From the NCBI GenBank assembly GCA_041395565.1, contig JAWLAI010000004.1:310001-374000 (forward strand): 64,000 nucleotides of DNA, in the 5' to 3' direction. Positions 18,553-27,252 of this stretch are shown here, one piece after another. The notes under the pieces are model-generated. The model saw only the letters and a program-made list of their open reading frames with translations. It did no database searches and was not told the origin of the DNA. Numbering within the stretch: the stretch's first letter is position 1; each line of letters opens with the position of its first letter. This DNA is from Pseudomonadota bacterium (GTDB taxonomy: Bacteria; Pseudomonadota; Gammaproteobacteria; UBA9214). The translations under genes were made by a program, and so were the position numbers.

Positions 18553-20976
18553 TCAGTCCGCCAGGGCCGGTTCGCGCTGCTTTTCACCCTCGATATCCAG
18601 TACCACCTGCGTCATCTTCAACACGCTGTCCGGGTTGAGCGAGATCGATTCGATACCCTGCTCGACCAGCCAGCGGGTGATCTCCGGGAAGTCGGACGGC
18701 GCCTGGCCGCAGATGCCGACGTACTTGCCGGTCTCGCGGCAGGCACGGATGGCCATTTCCATCAGCGCCAGCACGGCCGGGTTGCGCTCGTCGTAACCGG
18801 TCAGGATGCCGGAGTCGCGGTCCACGCCCAGGGTGAGCTGGGTGAGGTCGTTGGAGCCGATGGAGAAGCCGTCGCAATGCTCGAGGAACTGGCGTGCACG
18901 TACGGCGTTGGCCGGGATCTCGCACATCAGCTTGATCTTCAAACCGTTCTCGCCGCGGCGCAGGCCATGACGTGCCATCAGGCCGAGCACCAGCTGCACC
19001 TCTTCGACCGTGCGTGCGAACGGGATCATCAGCTCGAGGTTGTCCAGGCCCATCTCCTGGCGCACCTTCAGCATCGCCGCGCATTCCAGCGCGAAGCAGT
19101 CCGCGAACGATTCGGAGTGGTAACGCGAGGCGCCGCGGAAGCCGATCATGGGGTTCTCCTCGATCGGCTCGAAGGCGCGGCCGCCGAGCAGGGCGGCGTA
19201 TTCGTTGGACTTGAAGTCGCTCATGCGCACCGTCACGGGCTTCGGATAGAACGCCGCGGCGATGGTGCCGACGCCCTCGGCGAGCCGATCGACGTAGTAG
19301 TCGCGCGGACTGGCGTAGCCGCGGATGCGCGGTGCGATCTCGGCGCGCACCTCGTCGGGCAGCGTGTCGTACTCGAGCAGCGCGCGCGGGTGGATGCCGA
19401 TGCTGTTGTTGATGATGAACTCCAGGCGCGCGAGTCCCACGCCGCCGTTGGGCAGGGCGGAGAACTCCAGCGCCTGCACCGGATTGCCGACGATCAGCAT
19501 GACCTTGGTCTTCGGCTGTGCCAGGCCGGCGAGGTTCACCTGTTCCTTGGTGTAGGGCAGGATGCCCTCGTACACGAAGCCGGTGTCGCCCTCGACGCAG
19601 GACACGGTGACCTCGGTGCCGTCGTGGATCTCGTGGGTCGCGTCGCCGGCGCCGACCACGGCGGGGATGCCGAGCTCGCGCGCCACGATGGCGGCGTGGC
19701 ACACGCGGCCGCCGCGGTTGGTGACGATGGCGCTGGCGATCTTCATGACCGGTTCCCAGTCCGGGTCGGTGATGTCGGTGACCAGGACTTCGCCCGGCTG
19801 CAGGTCGTGCATGTGCGCGGCCTCGAGGATGATGCGCGCCTTGCCGGTGCCGATCTTGGCGCCGACCGCCTTGCCGGTCGAGAGCACGGGGCCGCGCGCC
19901 TTCAGGGTGAAGATGTCCTGTACGGCGCCGCTGCGCGTGGAATGCACCGTTTCCGGACGCGCCTGCACGATGTAGAGCTCACCGCTCTCGCCGTCCTTCG
20001 CCCATTCGATATCCATGGGGCGCGGCTTGCCGGCCGCGGCCGAGTAGTGCTTCTCGATGGCGACGGCATAGCGCGCCAGCGTGAGCACCTCGTCGTCGCT
20101 GATGGCGAACTGACCGCGTTCCTCTTTTTTCACCGCGACGTTGCGCGTGGCCGCGGCGGTGACCGGGTCGCGCGTGTAGATCATCTTGATGGCCTTTTCA
20201 CCGAGATGGCGGCGGATGACGGGACGATGGCCGAGCGCGAGCGTCGGTTTGAAAACCAGGAACTCGTCCGGGTTGACCGCGCCCTGCACCACGTTCTCGC
20301 CCAGACCGTAGGCCGCCGTGATCATGACCACGTCGCGAAATCCGCTCTCGGTATCGAGCGTGAACATCACGCCCGAGCTGGCCAGGTCGGAGCGCACCAT
20401 CTTCTGCACGCCGATCGACAGCGCGATGCTCATGTGGTCGAAGCCCTTGTCGACGCGGTAGTGGATCGCGCGGTCGGTGAACAGCGAGGCGAGTACGCGC
20501 TTGCAGGTGCGCAACAGGTGCTCGATGCCGCGGATGTTCAGATAGGTTTCCTGCTGGCCGGCGAAGGACGCATCGGGCAGATCCTCGGCGGTGGCGGAAC
20601 TGCGTACCGCGACGTCGGGTTCGTCGCCGTACTCGATACCCATCTCCTGGTAGGCGGCCTGGATTTCCTCGGCCAGCAGCGGCGGCAGTTCGCCGTCCAC
20701 CAGCCAGCCGCGGATCTGTGCGCCGGCGGCGGCCAGTGCATCCACATCATCCACATCGAGCTTCGCCAGCACCTCGCTGATGCGTCCTTCCAGGTTGTTG
20801 TGGGTGAGGTAGTCGCGGTAGGCCTGTGCCGTCGTCGCAAAACCGTTCGGCACCTTGACACCTTCGCCGGACAGGGCACGATACATTTCACCCAGTGAGG
20901 CATTCTTGCCGCCGACCAGCGGCACGTCAGCGATGCCGAGTTCATTGAACCGGCGGATATAGGTAAAGGATTGCAT
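18553..20976 (-). CDS. ppsA: Phosphoenolpyruvate synthase
   Basis: An 807-residue three-domain enzyme converting pyruvate + ATP + H2O to PEP + AMP + Pi. The N-terminal PPDK-type ATP-grasp domain includes LGEMYRAL, VRSSATAEDLPDASFAGQQ and the later GENVVQGAVNPDEF. The swivelling phosphohistidine domain has GGRVCHAAIVARELGIPAVVG, and the C-terminal TIM barrel shows LARLEFI, IGFRGASRY and GICGQAPSDFPE with the catalytic cysteine. Start ATG at 20976 (open frame to 21090 lacks homology). It is the first gene of the minus-strand operon, divergent from the mnh/nuo-like operon. Its placement supports gluconeogenic use of pyruvate formed by PorGAB. Confidence 0.95.
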   Translation of the reverse strand: MQSFTYIRRFNELGIADVPLVGGKNASLGEMYRALSGEGVKVPNGFATTAQAYRDYLTHNNLEGRISEVLAKLDVDDVDALAAAGAQIRGWLVDGELPPLLAEEIQAAYQEMGIEYGDEPDVAVRSSATAEDLPDASFAGQQETYLNIRGIEHLLRTCKRVLASLFTDRAIHYRVDKGFDHMSIALSIGVQKMVRSDLASSGVMFTLDTESGFRDVVMITAAYGLGENVVQGAVNPDEFLVFKPTLALGHRPVIRRHLGEKAIKMIYTRDPVTAAATRNVAVKKEERGQFAISDDEVLTLARYAVAIEKHYSAAAGKPRPMDIEWAKDGESGELYIVQARPETVHSTRSGAVQDIFTLKARGPVLSTGKAVGAKIGTGKARIILEAAHMHDLQPGEVLVTDITDPDWEPVMKIASAIVTNRGGRVCHAAIVARELGIPAVVGAGDATHEIHDGTEVTVSCVEGDTGFVYEGILPYTKEQVNLAGLAQPKTKVMLIVGNPVQALEFSALPNGGVGLARLEFIINNSIGIHPRALLEYDTLPDEVRAEIAPRIRGYASPRDYYVDRLAEGVGTIAAAFYPKPVTVRMSDFKSNEYAALLGGRAFEPIEENPMIGFRGASRYHSESFADCFALECAAMLKVRQEMGLDNLELMIPFARTVEEVQLVLGLMARHGLRRGENGLKIKLMCEIPANAVRARQFLEHCDGFSIGSNDLTQLTLGVDRDSGILTGYDERNPAVLALMEMAIRACRETGKYVGICGQAPSDFPEITRWLVEQGIESISLNPDSVLKMTQVVLDIEGEKQREPALAD

Positions 20977-21072
20977 CAGAGGTGGACCTCGTTCTTTGTG
21001 TAGGGTGTGGATGGTGTACTGCGCCCCCCGCAATACATCCGACGTATGTGCCATAACATTCAATCTGCCATA

Positions 21073-21086
21073 TTGACGGTTGTCAA
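21073..21086. promoter_or_regulatory. Palindrome TTGAC-N4-GTCAA, FNR/CRP-family-like operator
   Basis: A perfect palindrome with 5-bp arms and a 4-bp spacer. It differs from the FNR consensus (TTGAT-N4-ATCAA) at one symmetric position per arm. It overlaps the candidate TTGACA -35 element of the ppsA promoter, which would fit repression or position-dependent activation. The regulator is unknown. Confidence 0.4.
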
Positions 21087-21160
21087 ACAAAATGTGATTG
21101 TAGTCGCTCCGGCGACGCGGCCTATATTAGTTGGGTTCTGCGGTGCTGACGCGGCAGAAA

Positions 21161-21174
21161 ATGATCCACGTCAA
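21161..21174. promoter_or_regulatory. FNR-like site ATGAT-N4-GTCAA
   Basis: Eight of ten consensus positions of TTGAT-N4-ATCAA are matched, 88 bp from the palindrome at 21073. It lies about 195 bp before the first plus-strand gene. Oxygen-responsive control would suit the oxygen-sensitive enzymes on both sides. This is a by-eye match only. Confidence 0.35.
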
Positions 21175-21367
21175 AATGCGCTGTGGCGTTTCGCGCTAAA
21201 TTCGGTGCCGAGCTTGCATCAGCGTCCCGCAGACGGGCGTTGTCATATAAATGTAACAATGGGGGAGGTTGCCAGTAACGGCCAGCAGCGACGCGTTGCG
21301 TTGCACTGGTGCGGCACTGCGTACACAGCATGATCGTAAGCGGTCAACACGTGTCCGGTCAGCGTCC

Positions 21368-21898
21368 ATGAGCGGCGGCGGCGCGGACGCAGTCGCCACC
21401 GGCACGCGGGCACATACGCTGCTGGTCTTTCTGCTCGGCTGGCTGGCCTGGCTGCTGCTGGCCGGTACCCTCAGACTCGAAGAGGTGATTGCCGGCGCCG
21501 TGGTGTCCCTGCTGGTCACCCTGCTGTCGGGCCGTCACCTCGCCGTCTATGCCGGGGTGCGGTTCACCCCGGACGCCGTAATCCACCTGTTTGCCTTTTT
21601 GCTCGTGTTCCTGCGCGCCCTGGTGCACGCGAACATCGACATGGCGCGGCGTGTACTCTCGCCGGCGCTGCCGATTCGTCCGGCCGTGGTGCAGGTCGAG
21701 ACGCGGCTGCAGTCCCCGCTGGGCCGACTGCTGCTCACGAATGCCATAACACTGACGCCGGGTACGCTGTCGATCGATGTCGAAGGCAACCTGGTGCGCG
21801 TGCACTGGGTCGATTGTCCGCCGGGCCTGGATCTGCACGGCAAGACGGCGGCCATCGTCAGCGGCTTCGAACGTCACCTGACCGGATTTCTCATATGA
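21368..21898 (+). CDS. mnhE: Mrp/Mnh antiporter subunit E homologue
   Basis: 176 residues from the ATG at 21368. N-terminal membrane helices (about 18-60) are followed by the family-typical NIDMARRVLSPALPIRP and LTNAITLTPGTLSIDVEG near 125-145, characteristic of MrpE. First gene of a long overlapping operon (its TGA overlaps the next ATG). In Mrp-linked respiratory complexes this subunit is part of the Na+/H+ translocating membrane arm. The upstream frame to 21269 has no homology. Confidence 0.9.
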   Translation: MSGGGADAVATGTRAHTLLVFLLGWLAWLLLAGTLRLEEVIAGAVVSLLVTLLSGRHLAVYAGVRFTPDAVIHLFAFLLVFLRALVHANIDMARRVLSPALPIRPAVVQVETRLQSPLGRLLLTNAITLTPGTLSIDVEGNLVRVHWVDCPPGLDLHGKTAAIVSGFERHLTGFLI

Positions 21899-22161
21899 CC
21901 CTGACCGTGCTGCAGATTATCGCGCTGTGCCTGCTCGGGGGCGGGCTGGTGCTGGGTACCATCCGCTTCGTGCTGGGACCGACCACTCCGGACCGCATCG
22001 TCGCAGCCGACACGCTGTCGATCCTGATCACCGCCAGTCTGGTGTGGCTGGCGCATCTGCTGGACAGCGGCATCTATCTCTCCATCGCCCTGGTGTTCGG
22101 TGCCCTGTCCTTTGTCGGCACCGTGGCGCTGGCACGCGCCATCGAGGGCAACCGTTCATGA
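21895..22161 (+). CDS. mnhF: Mrp/Mnh antiporter subunit F homologue
   Basis: 88 residues with three transmembrane helices and the MrpF signature RFVLGPTTPDRIVAADTLS near 24-42. ATGA overlaps join it to mnhE upstream and mnhG downstream. Small membrane subunit of the ion-translocating module. Confidence 0.92.
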   Translation: MTLTVLQIIALCLLGGGLVLGTIRFVLGPTTPDRIVAADTLSILITASLVWLAHLLDSGIYLSIALVFGALSFVGTVALARAIEGNRS

Positions 22162-22490
22162 GCCTGGCCGCCGACCTGTTTCTGCTGCTCGGTGCGGCGT
22201 TCTCGTTTCTCGGCGCCCTGGGTCTGATCCGCATGCCCGATGTCTACAACCGCCTGCAGGCCGGCACCAAGTCGGTCACCCTGGGTGCCATGGCCATCCT
22301 GGTCGGTATCGGCCTGTATCACCCGCAGTGGTGGTCCAACCTGCTGATGATCGGCGTGCTGGTACTCTTCACCAACCCGGTCGGATCGGCCTCCATCGCC
22401 CGCGCGGCGCTGATCGCCGGGATCCGTCCCTGGCATGTGCCGGTAAGCACGCCACAACGGCTGCCGGCCGGCGAGGGAGAGCGGGAATGA
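22158..22490 (+). CDS. mnhG: Mrp/Mnh antiporter subunit G homologue
   Basis: 110 residues, three transmembrane helices, and the MrpG-typical GALGLIRMPDVYNRLQAGTK near 19-38. It overlaps its neighbours by four bases on each side. The C-terminal 20 residues are hydrophilic and probably cytoplasmic. Confidence 0.92.
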   Translation: MSLAADLFLLLGAAFSFLGALGLIRMPDVYNRLQAGTKSVTLGAMAILVGIGLYHPQWWSNLLMIGVLVLFTNPVGSASIARAALIAGIRPWHVPVSTPQRLPAGEGERE

Positions 22491-22783
22491 CGGCCGACTG
22501 GCTCAACTGGGTGGCGTTGCTGGCCACGCTGCTGATGCTGGCCGGCGCTGTGGCGGTACTGGTGTTGCGCAATCTGCTGGCGGCCGTGGCGGCGACCTCC
22601 GTGGTCTCGCTCGGTGCGGCGGTCATCTTCGTGCTGCTGCGCGCACCGGACGTGGCGCTGACCGAGGCAGCCGTCGGCGCCGGCCTGAGCGGCGTCATCA
22701 TGGCACTGTGCCTGCGCCGGCTCGGCCTGTGGCATGTGCGGCCGTATACGGCCAATCCCGAAGACGTGCAGGAGGGTGAGTGA
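22487..22783 (+). CDS. DUF4040-type subunit (MrpA C-terminal / MbxD-like)
   Basis: 98 residues with three transmembrane helices. It matches the DUF4040 pattern found in MrpA C-termini and in separate MbhD/MbxD-type subunits: RNLLAAVAATSVVSLGAAVIF and LLRAPDVALTEAAVGAGLSG, with conserved Asp and Glu. As a stand-alone gene between mnhG and mnhB-like genes it reproduces the split seen in archaeal Mbh/Mbx operons. Overlaps both neighbours. Confidence 0.88.
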   Translation: MTADWLNWVALLATLLMLAGAVAVLVLRNLLAAVAATSVVSLGAAVIFVLLRAPDVALTEAAVGAGLSGVIMALCLRRLGLWHVRPYTANPEDVQEGE

Positions 22784-23472
22784 TGCGCAATACCGTGTCG
22801 CTGCTGTTCGTGGCCGGCCTGGCATTCCTGCTGTTCGTGATCGCCGGCCAGCTCGGTTTCGGCACCGCGCCCATGGTGGTCGGGCAGGGCATCAACCAGG
22901 CGGCGCCGGCCGCGGTGGGCGCCGCCAACATCGTCACCTCCGTGGTGCTCGGCTACCGCGGTATCGACACCCTCGGCGAACTGGCGATCCTGTTCACCGC
23001 CGCGACCGCCGGCGGCCTGATGCTGGGGCGTCCGCGTGCGGGCGCCGCGCACGACCCGGAGGCGGGATTCATCCTGCGCACCGCATCGGACCTGCTGTTT
23101 CCGCTGCTGCTGGTCGTGGGCCTGTTCATCATCCTGCACGGCCACCTGACACCGGGCGGCGGCTTCCAGGGCGGGGTGATCCTGGCGGCGGCCTTCTTCG
23201 TGCCGCTGCTGGCGCGGCCGGGCACGCAGTTCAAGCACGCGGGCTTCGCCGTGGTCGAGGGACTGGCCGGTGCGAGCTTCATCGTCATCGGCCTGCTCGG
23301 CCTGGTCTACGGCGGCGACTTTCTCCGGCCCCTGCTCGGGTTGGGCGAGATGGGCAGCCTGCTGTCCGCGGGTACGCTGCCGTTGCTGTATACCGCGGTC
23401 GGCCTCAAGGTCGGTGCCGAGCTGGCCGGGCTGATGGCGCATATCGCCGAGTACGAGGCGGTCGACCCATGA
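22783..23472 (+). CDS. mnhB: MnhB-like subunit with extra N-terminal region (MbxE/F-like)
   Basis: 229 residues. The first 85 form a signal-anchor helix and a segment TVLGYRGIDTLGE-like (VLGYRGIDTLGELAILFTAA), the part that in MrpA/MbhE lies ahead of the MrpB domain. Residues about 95-229 are the MrpB domain with ILHGHLTPGGGFQGGVILAA. Thus MbhE-like and MbhF-like functions appear fused. ATG start at 22783 overlaps the previous TGA; a GTG just before is in frame but less likely. Confidence 0.88.
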   Translation: MRNTVSLLFVAGLAFLLFVIAGQLGFGTAPMVVGQGINQAAPAAVGAANIVTSVVLGYRGIDTLGELAILFTAATAGGLMLGRPRAGAAHDPEAGFILRTASDLLFPLLLVVGLFIILHGHLTPGGGFQGGVILAAAFFVPLLARPGTQFKHAGFAVVEGLAGASFIVIGLLGLVYGGDFLRPLLGLGEMGSLLSAGTLPLLYTAVGLKVGAELAGLMAHIAEYEAVDP

Positions 23473-23927
23473 CGGCTCCGGATCTCGGTAGCATTCTGTT
23501 CACGGGGGCCTTCGGGCTGGTCCTGATCGGCATCCTCGGTATCGTCACCTCGGCGCACCTGGTACGCATCGTGCTGTCCATCGTGCTGCTCGAGACCGGC
23601 GCCAACCTGTTGCTCATGCTGTCCGGTTACCGCGCCGGCGCGGCGGCGCCGATCATCATCGACGGCGTGGTTCCGGCCGCCATGGTCGATCCGGTGCCGC
23701 AGGCGCTGGTGCTGACCGCGATCGTCATCGGCGTCGCGGTGCAGGCCTTCATGATGACGCTGGTACTGCGCCTGCGACACGTCTACGGGACGCTCGACAT
23801 CCGCGTTCTGCGCAGCCGCCTGGAACGCGACCTGGCCGCAGAGGCCGGCATCACCCGGCCCACCAGCGACGACCTGCCGGAGACGCCGGGCGTGGGCACC
23901 GCGCAGCCGCACGGAGGTGATGCCTGA
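23469..23927 (+). CDS. mnhC: Mrp/Mnh antiporter subunit C homologue (NuoK-like)
   Basis: 152 residues: three transmembrane helices in NuoK/MrpC arrangement, with RIVLSIVLLETGANLLLM (conserved Glu in TM2) and DPVPQALVLTAIVIGVAVQA, the MrpC hallmark, followed by a hydrophilic tail of about 45 residues. Overlaps both neighbours by one to four bases. Confidence 0.92.
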   Translation: MTAPDLGSILFTGAFGLVLIGILGIVTSAHLVRIVLSIVLLETGANLLLMLSGYRAGAAAPIIIDGVVPAAMVDPVPQALVLTAIVIGVAVQAFMMTLVLRLRHVYGTLDIRVLRSRLERDLAAEAGITRPTSDDLPETPGVGTAQPHGGDA

Positions 23928-25384
23928 TGTCGCCGGTACTGATGTTCGTCCTGCCGCTGCTGGCCGCCTTCCTGCTGCCGCTCGTGGCGCGCGCCTCGGG
24001 CGCGGCCGGACGCCTGTTCGGGCCGCTGGTGCTGGCGGTGAACTGCGTGATCGGTCTGCAGGCCTGGGAGGCGGTGAGCGCACAGACCCAGGTCTTCGCC
24101 CTCGGCGGGTTCGCGCCGCCGTTCGGTGTCGTCTTCTATGTCGACCGGTTGGCGCTGCTGTTCGCCATCGCGGTGTCGCTCGGCGTGCTGCTGCTGTGGC
24201 CGAGCGGCGGCGCGGATGCGGACGGCCAGCGCGAACGCACCCTGACGCTGGTGCTGGCCGCGGCCGCGACCGGGCTGGCGCTGTCCGGCGACCTGTTCAA
24301 CATCTACGTCTTCTACGAACTGACCGCGGTGGCGTCATACGGCCTGGCCGCGGCACGCCGCAGCGGTCCCGCCTACGCGGCGGCGATCCGCTACGTCGTG
24401 ATCAGCAGCTTCGGCGCAGCGCTGATGCTGATCGGCATCGCACTGGTCTACATGTCCACGGGTACGCTCAACCTCGCGCAGCTGGCGCAGCTCGCGCCCG
24501 GCGCGCTGGACGGGCCGCTCGGCCTGGCCGCGTTCGTGTTCATCCTGATCGGTGCCGGCGTCAAGGCGGAGCTGTTCCCGGTCAACACCTGGGTGCCCGA
24601 GGTCTACGCGGCGGCCTCCCGGCGCGTCGCCGGCCTGCTGGCCGGGATCGTTTCCAAACTGGCATTGCTGATCCTGGTGCGTCTCCTGGTGCTGGTGTTC
24701 CGCCAGCCCGAGGCGCAGCAGATCATGTTGCTGCTGGGCGTGCTCGGTGTGGTTACCGGCGAACTCGCCGCCTGGTACGCGCGTGACCTCGCCCGCATGC
24801 TGGCCTATTCCTCGATCGGGCAACTGGGCGTGATGTTCATCGCCTTCTCCATCCCGGGGGCGGCCGGTCTGTACGCCGGCCTGGCCGTGGCCCTGCACCA
24901 CATGGTGGTCAAGCCGGCGCTGTTTCTGCTGGCCGAGCGCCAGGGCGGGGCGCTGCACCGGCTGGCCGGTTCCTACCAGGCAGCGCCGCTGGCCTGCGCG
25001 CTGTTCGTGCTGCTGGCGCTGTCACTCATCGGCATCCCGCCACTGCCGGGGTTCTGGGCCAAGTTCCTGGTGGTGACGACGGCACTCGCCCAGCCCGGGC
25101 CCGCTTACCTCCTGGCCGTGTGTGTCATCCTGCTGGCCGCGGTGGTGGAAGCCAGTTACCTGTTCCGCGTGGTCGTGCAGTTGTACCGGCACGTGCCGGA
25201 GGCCACGGCCGGTGCCGGACATGCCGGCGCGACGCTGACCGTCAGTGCCGGTCTGGGCCTGGCGCTGGTCGCCGCCGTGTTCTGGCTGGCGCCGCTGGGC
25301 GACACCCTGCAGGGCATCGCCGACCGCGCCGCCGACAGGGACGCTTATATCGAAACGGTCTATCCCGCGGGGGTACCGCTGTGA
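23927..25384 (+). CDS. mnhD: Mrp/Mnh antiporter subunit D homologue (NuoN/M-like)
   Basis: A 485-residue proton/sodium-translocating membrane subunit with about 14 helices. Key residues expected in this family are present: TM5 Glu131 (YVFYELTAVASYGL), TM7 Lys213 (GAGVKAELFPVNTWVPEVY), TM8 Lys244 (IVSKLALL) and a TM12 Lys (FWAKFLVV). It therefore looks fully competent for ion translocation. Overlaps the following gene by four bases. Confidence 0.93.
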   Translation: MSPVLMFVLPLLAAFLLPLVARASGAAGRLFGPLVLAVNCVIGLQAWEAVSAQTQVFALGGFAPPFGVVFYVDRLALLFAIAVSLGVLLLWPSGGADADGQRERTLTLVLAAAATGLALSGDLFNIYVFYELTAVASYGLAAARRSGPAYAAAIRYVVISSFGAALMLIGIALVYMSTGTLNLAQLAQLAPGALDGPLGLAAFVFILIGAGVKAELFPVNTWVPEVYAAASRRVAGLLAGIVSKLALLILVRLLVLVFRQPEAQQIMLLLGVLGVVTGELAAWYARDLARMLAYSSIGQLGVMFIAFSIPGAAGLYAGLAVALHHMVVKPALFLLAERQGGALHRLAGSYQAAPLACALFVLLALSLIGIPPLPGFWAKFLVVTTALAQPGPAYLLAVCVILLAAVVEASYLFRVVVQLYRHVPEATAGAGHAGATLTVSAGLGLALVAAVFWLAPLGDTLQGIADRAADRDAYIETVYPAGVPL

Positions 25385-27252
25385 ATGCCTTCGACCAGTT
25401 GCTGCTGCTCGCCGCCGGCACTGTGCTGGTGACTCTGCTCACCGGTGGGCAGCGCTGGAGCGGCTGGCTTGCGACGCTGCTCTACGCCGGCATGCTGGCG
25501 CTGCTGTTCGTCATGGCGGCGGTCGGCTACGACGGCGTCACGCTGGCATCCACGCTGGCAGTGAAGGTGCCGGGTTTCGTGCTGCACTGGGAAATGACGC
25601 CGCTGTCCTGGTTCTTCGCGCTGCTGACCGTGGGTGCCGGGCTGCTGTGCAGCTGGTACGCCGCGGGCGAATGGGGCGCGCGCTATGGCGAGCAGCGTTC
25701 GCTGCGCCTGCTGCAGACGACTCTCGCACTGAATGTCGCCAGCATGCTGCTGCTGGTCACGAGCGCCGACCTGCTCGGCCTGTTCATCGGCTGGGAACTG
25801 ATGAGCTGGGCCAGCCTGTTGCTGATGATCCAGAACGGGCCGGCCGCGGTGCGCGCGGCCATGCGCTATCTGCCGTATGCCATGGCCGGCGCCATGGCGC
25901 TGCTCGGGGCGATCGCGCTGCTGTACGTGCACGGTGGCACGCTCGCACTGGACGGCCTGGGCGCGCGCCTGGCCGATATGGGCACGCTCGCGCAGTGGAC
26001 GTTGCTGTTGCTGCTGTTCGCCGGTTTCGGGGTGAAGATGGCCGCGGTGCCCTTCCATCTCTGGCAGCCGCAGGCCTACAGTGAGGCGCCCGGCGCGGGC
26101 GCCGCCTTCCTCGGTTCGATCTCCTCGCGCATGGGGCTGTTCGCGATGGCGCTGGTGCTGGTCAGGCTGATCGGCTTCGAGCGCCTGGCCGGGGTGGGCG
26201 GTCCGTCTGCCTGGATCACGCCGCAGGACGTGATGTTGTTCATCTCTGCGGCCACCATCCTCGTCGGCGCCTACGTGGCGCTGCGCCAGGACGATGCGCG
26301 GCTGCTGCTGGCCTGGAGCGGGATCAGCCAGGGCGGCTACATGATGCTGGGGCTGTTCAGCGGTGCGCCGCTGGCGGTAGCCGGCGGGCTCAGTCACCTG
26401 TTCAGCTACGCCACCTACGAGGCCGGGCTGTTCCTGACGGTGTTCGCCGTCATGCACCGCACCGGCACCGCCGACCTGAACAAGCTGGGCGGCCTGGTCA
26501 CGCGCATGCCGCTGTCCTTCCTGGTGCTGCTGATGGGCATCATCGGACTGGCGGGTCTGCCCCCGATCAACGGCTTCGTGTCGAAGTGGATGATCTACCG
26601 CGGCCTGCTCGATGCGCGCATGGTGTTCTCGTTCATGATCGCCGTGCTCGGCACGCTCGGCAGCGTGCTGTACTGCTACAAGCTGATTCACAACATCTTC
26701 CTCGGCCAGCTGCGCCTGGAGCACGAAACCGTGCGGGAGGCGCCGTGGAGCATGACCCTGCCCATGCTGGTGCTGGGCGGGCTGATGTTCGCCACCGGTT
26801 ACATGCCCGGGATCGTGCTCGACTGGGTCGCCCCGGTCATGGGGTACCTGGGTCTGCAGGCGCCGGCATACAGCCTAGGAGCGATCCACACCGCCGGCGC
26901 GGATCTCGACATGCTCTGGCTGGTCACCTTCATGCTGGCCGGTTTCGGTGTCGGCGCGGTGATCTTCTACTCGGCCGGGCGGGCGCAGCGGGTGCACCAG
27001 CTGGACAACTACGCCGGCGGTCACTTCCTGACCGCGGACACCCGCTACCAGTACAGCTACAACTTCTATCCCGCGCTTTACCGCCTGATCGGCCCGCTGT
27101 ACCGTGACAGCTTCCAGTGGCTGGAGTCCGCCGTGCTGTCGCTGCTCAACTTCGTTTCCGCCGGGGCACAGGGTATCTACCGTTCGGTGCATCCCGCGCT
27201 GTACCTGCTGGCGGTGGTGGTACTGGTCAGCCTGGCCTGGGGGGTGGTGTGA
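25381..27252 (+). CDS. Second antiporter-like subunit (NuoL/HyfB-like, MbxH' position)
   Basis: 623 residues from a GTG start whose GTGA overlaps the mnhD stop. It has Complex1_49kDa-arm-type antiporter helices with Glu139 (FIGWELMSWASL), Lys219 (GFGVKMAAVPFHLW) and a TM12 Lys (FVSKWMIYRG). At the TM8 position, where a Lys is usual, there is Arg250 (SISSRMGLFAM). The last 130 residues hold additional helices and a soluble segment near 545-580 (RVHQLDNYAGGHFL). In archaeal Mbx-type operons a second antiporter-like subunit sits at exactly this place. Confidence 0.88.
   Translation: MNAFDQLLLLAAGTVLVTLLTGGQRWSGWLATLLYAGMLALLFVMAAVGYDGVTLASTLAVKVPGFVLHWEMTPLSWFFALLTVGAGLLCSWYAAGEWGARYGEQRSLRLLQTTLALNVASMLLLVTSADLLGLFIGWELMSWASLLLMIQNGPAAVRAAMRYLPYAMAGAMALLGAIALLYVHGGTLALDGLGARLADMGTLAQWTLLLLLFAGFGVKMAAVPFHLWQPQAYSEAPGAGAAFLGSISSRMGLFAMALVLVRLIGFERLAGVGGPSAWITPQDVMLFISAATILVGAYVALRQDDARLLLAWSGISQGGYMMLGLFSGAPLAVAGGLSHLFSYATYEAGLFLTVFAVMHRTGTADLNKLGGLVTRMPLSFLVLLMGIIGLAGLPPINGFVSKWMIYRGLLDARMVFSFMIAVLGTLGSVLYCYKLIHNIFLGQLRLEHETVREAPWSMTLPMLVLGGLMFATGYMPGIVLDWVAPVMGYLGLQAPAYSLGAIHTAGADLDMLWLVTFMLAGFGVGAVIFYSAGRAQRVHQLDNYAGGHFLTADTRYQYSYNFYPALYRLIGPLYRDSFQWLESAVLSLLNFVSAGAQGIYRSVHPALYLLAVVVLVSLAWGVV

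Larger units (their letters stand above)
20977..21367. promoter_or_regulatory. Divergent promoter region between the ppsA-por and mnh/nuo-like operons
   Basis: A 391-bp AT-richer non-coding stretch between two divergent starts. It contains two palindromes resembling FNR/CRP-family sites (21073-21086 and 21161-21174). On the minus strand TTGACA (21086-21081) is followed after 17 nt by TTGAAT (21063-21058), a possible sigma-70 promoter for ppsA. No convincing promoter was fixed for the plus-strand operon. No open frame of interest. Confidence 0.5.

Noticed and set aside
17902..20898. Very long open frame (998 codons) on the plus strand
   Set aside because: It is fully antisense to ppsA, porG and porA, is Gln/Arg/Val-rich and has no recognisable domain; long antisense frames are expected at this GC content.
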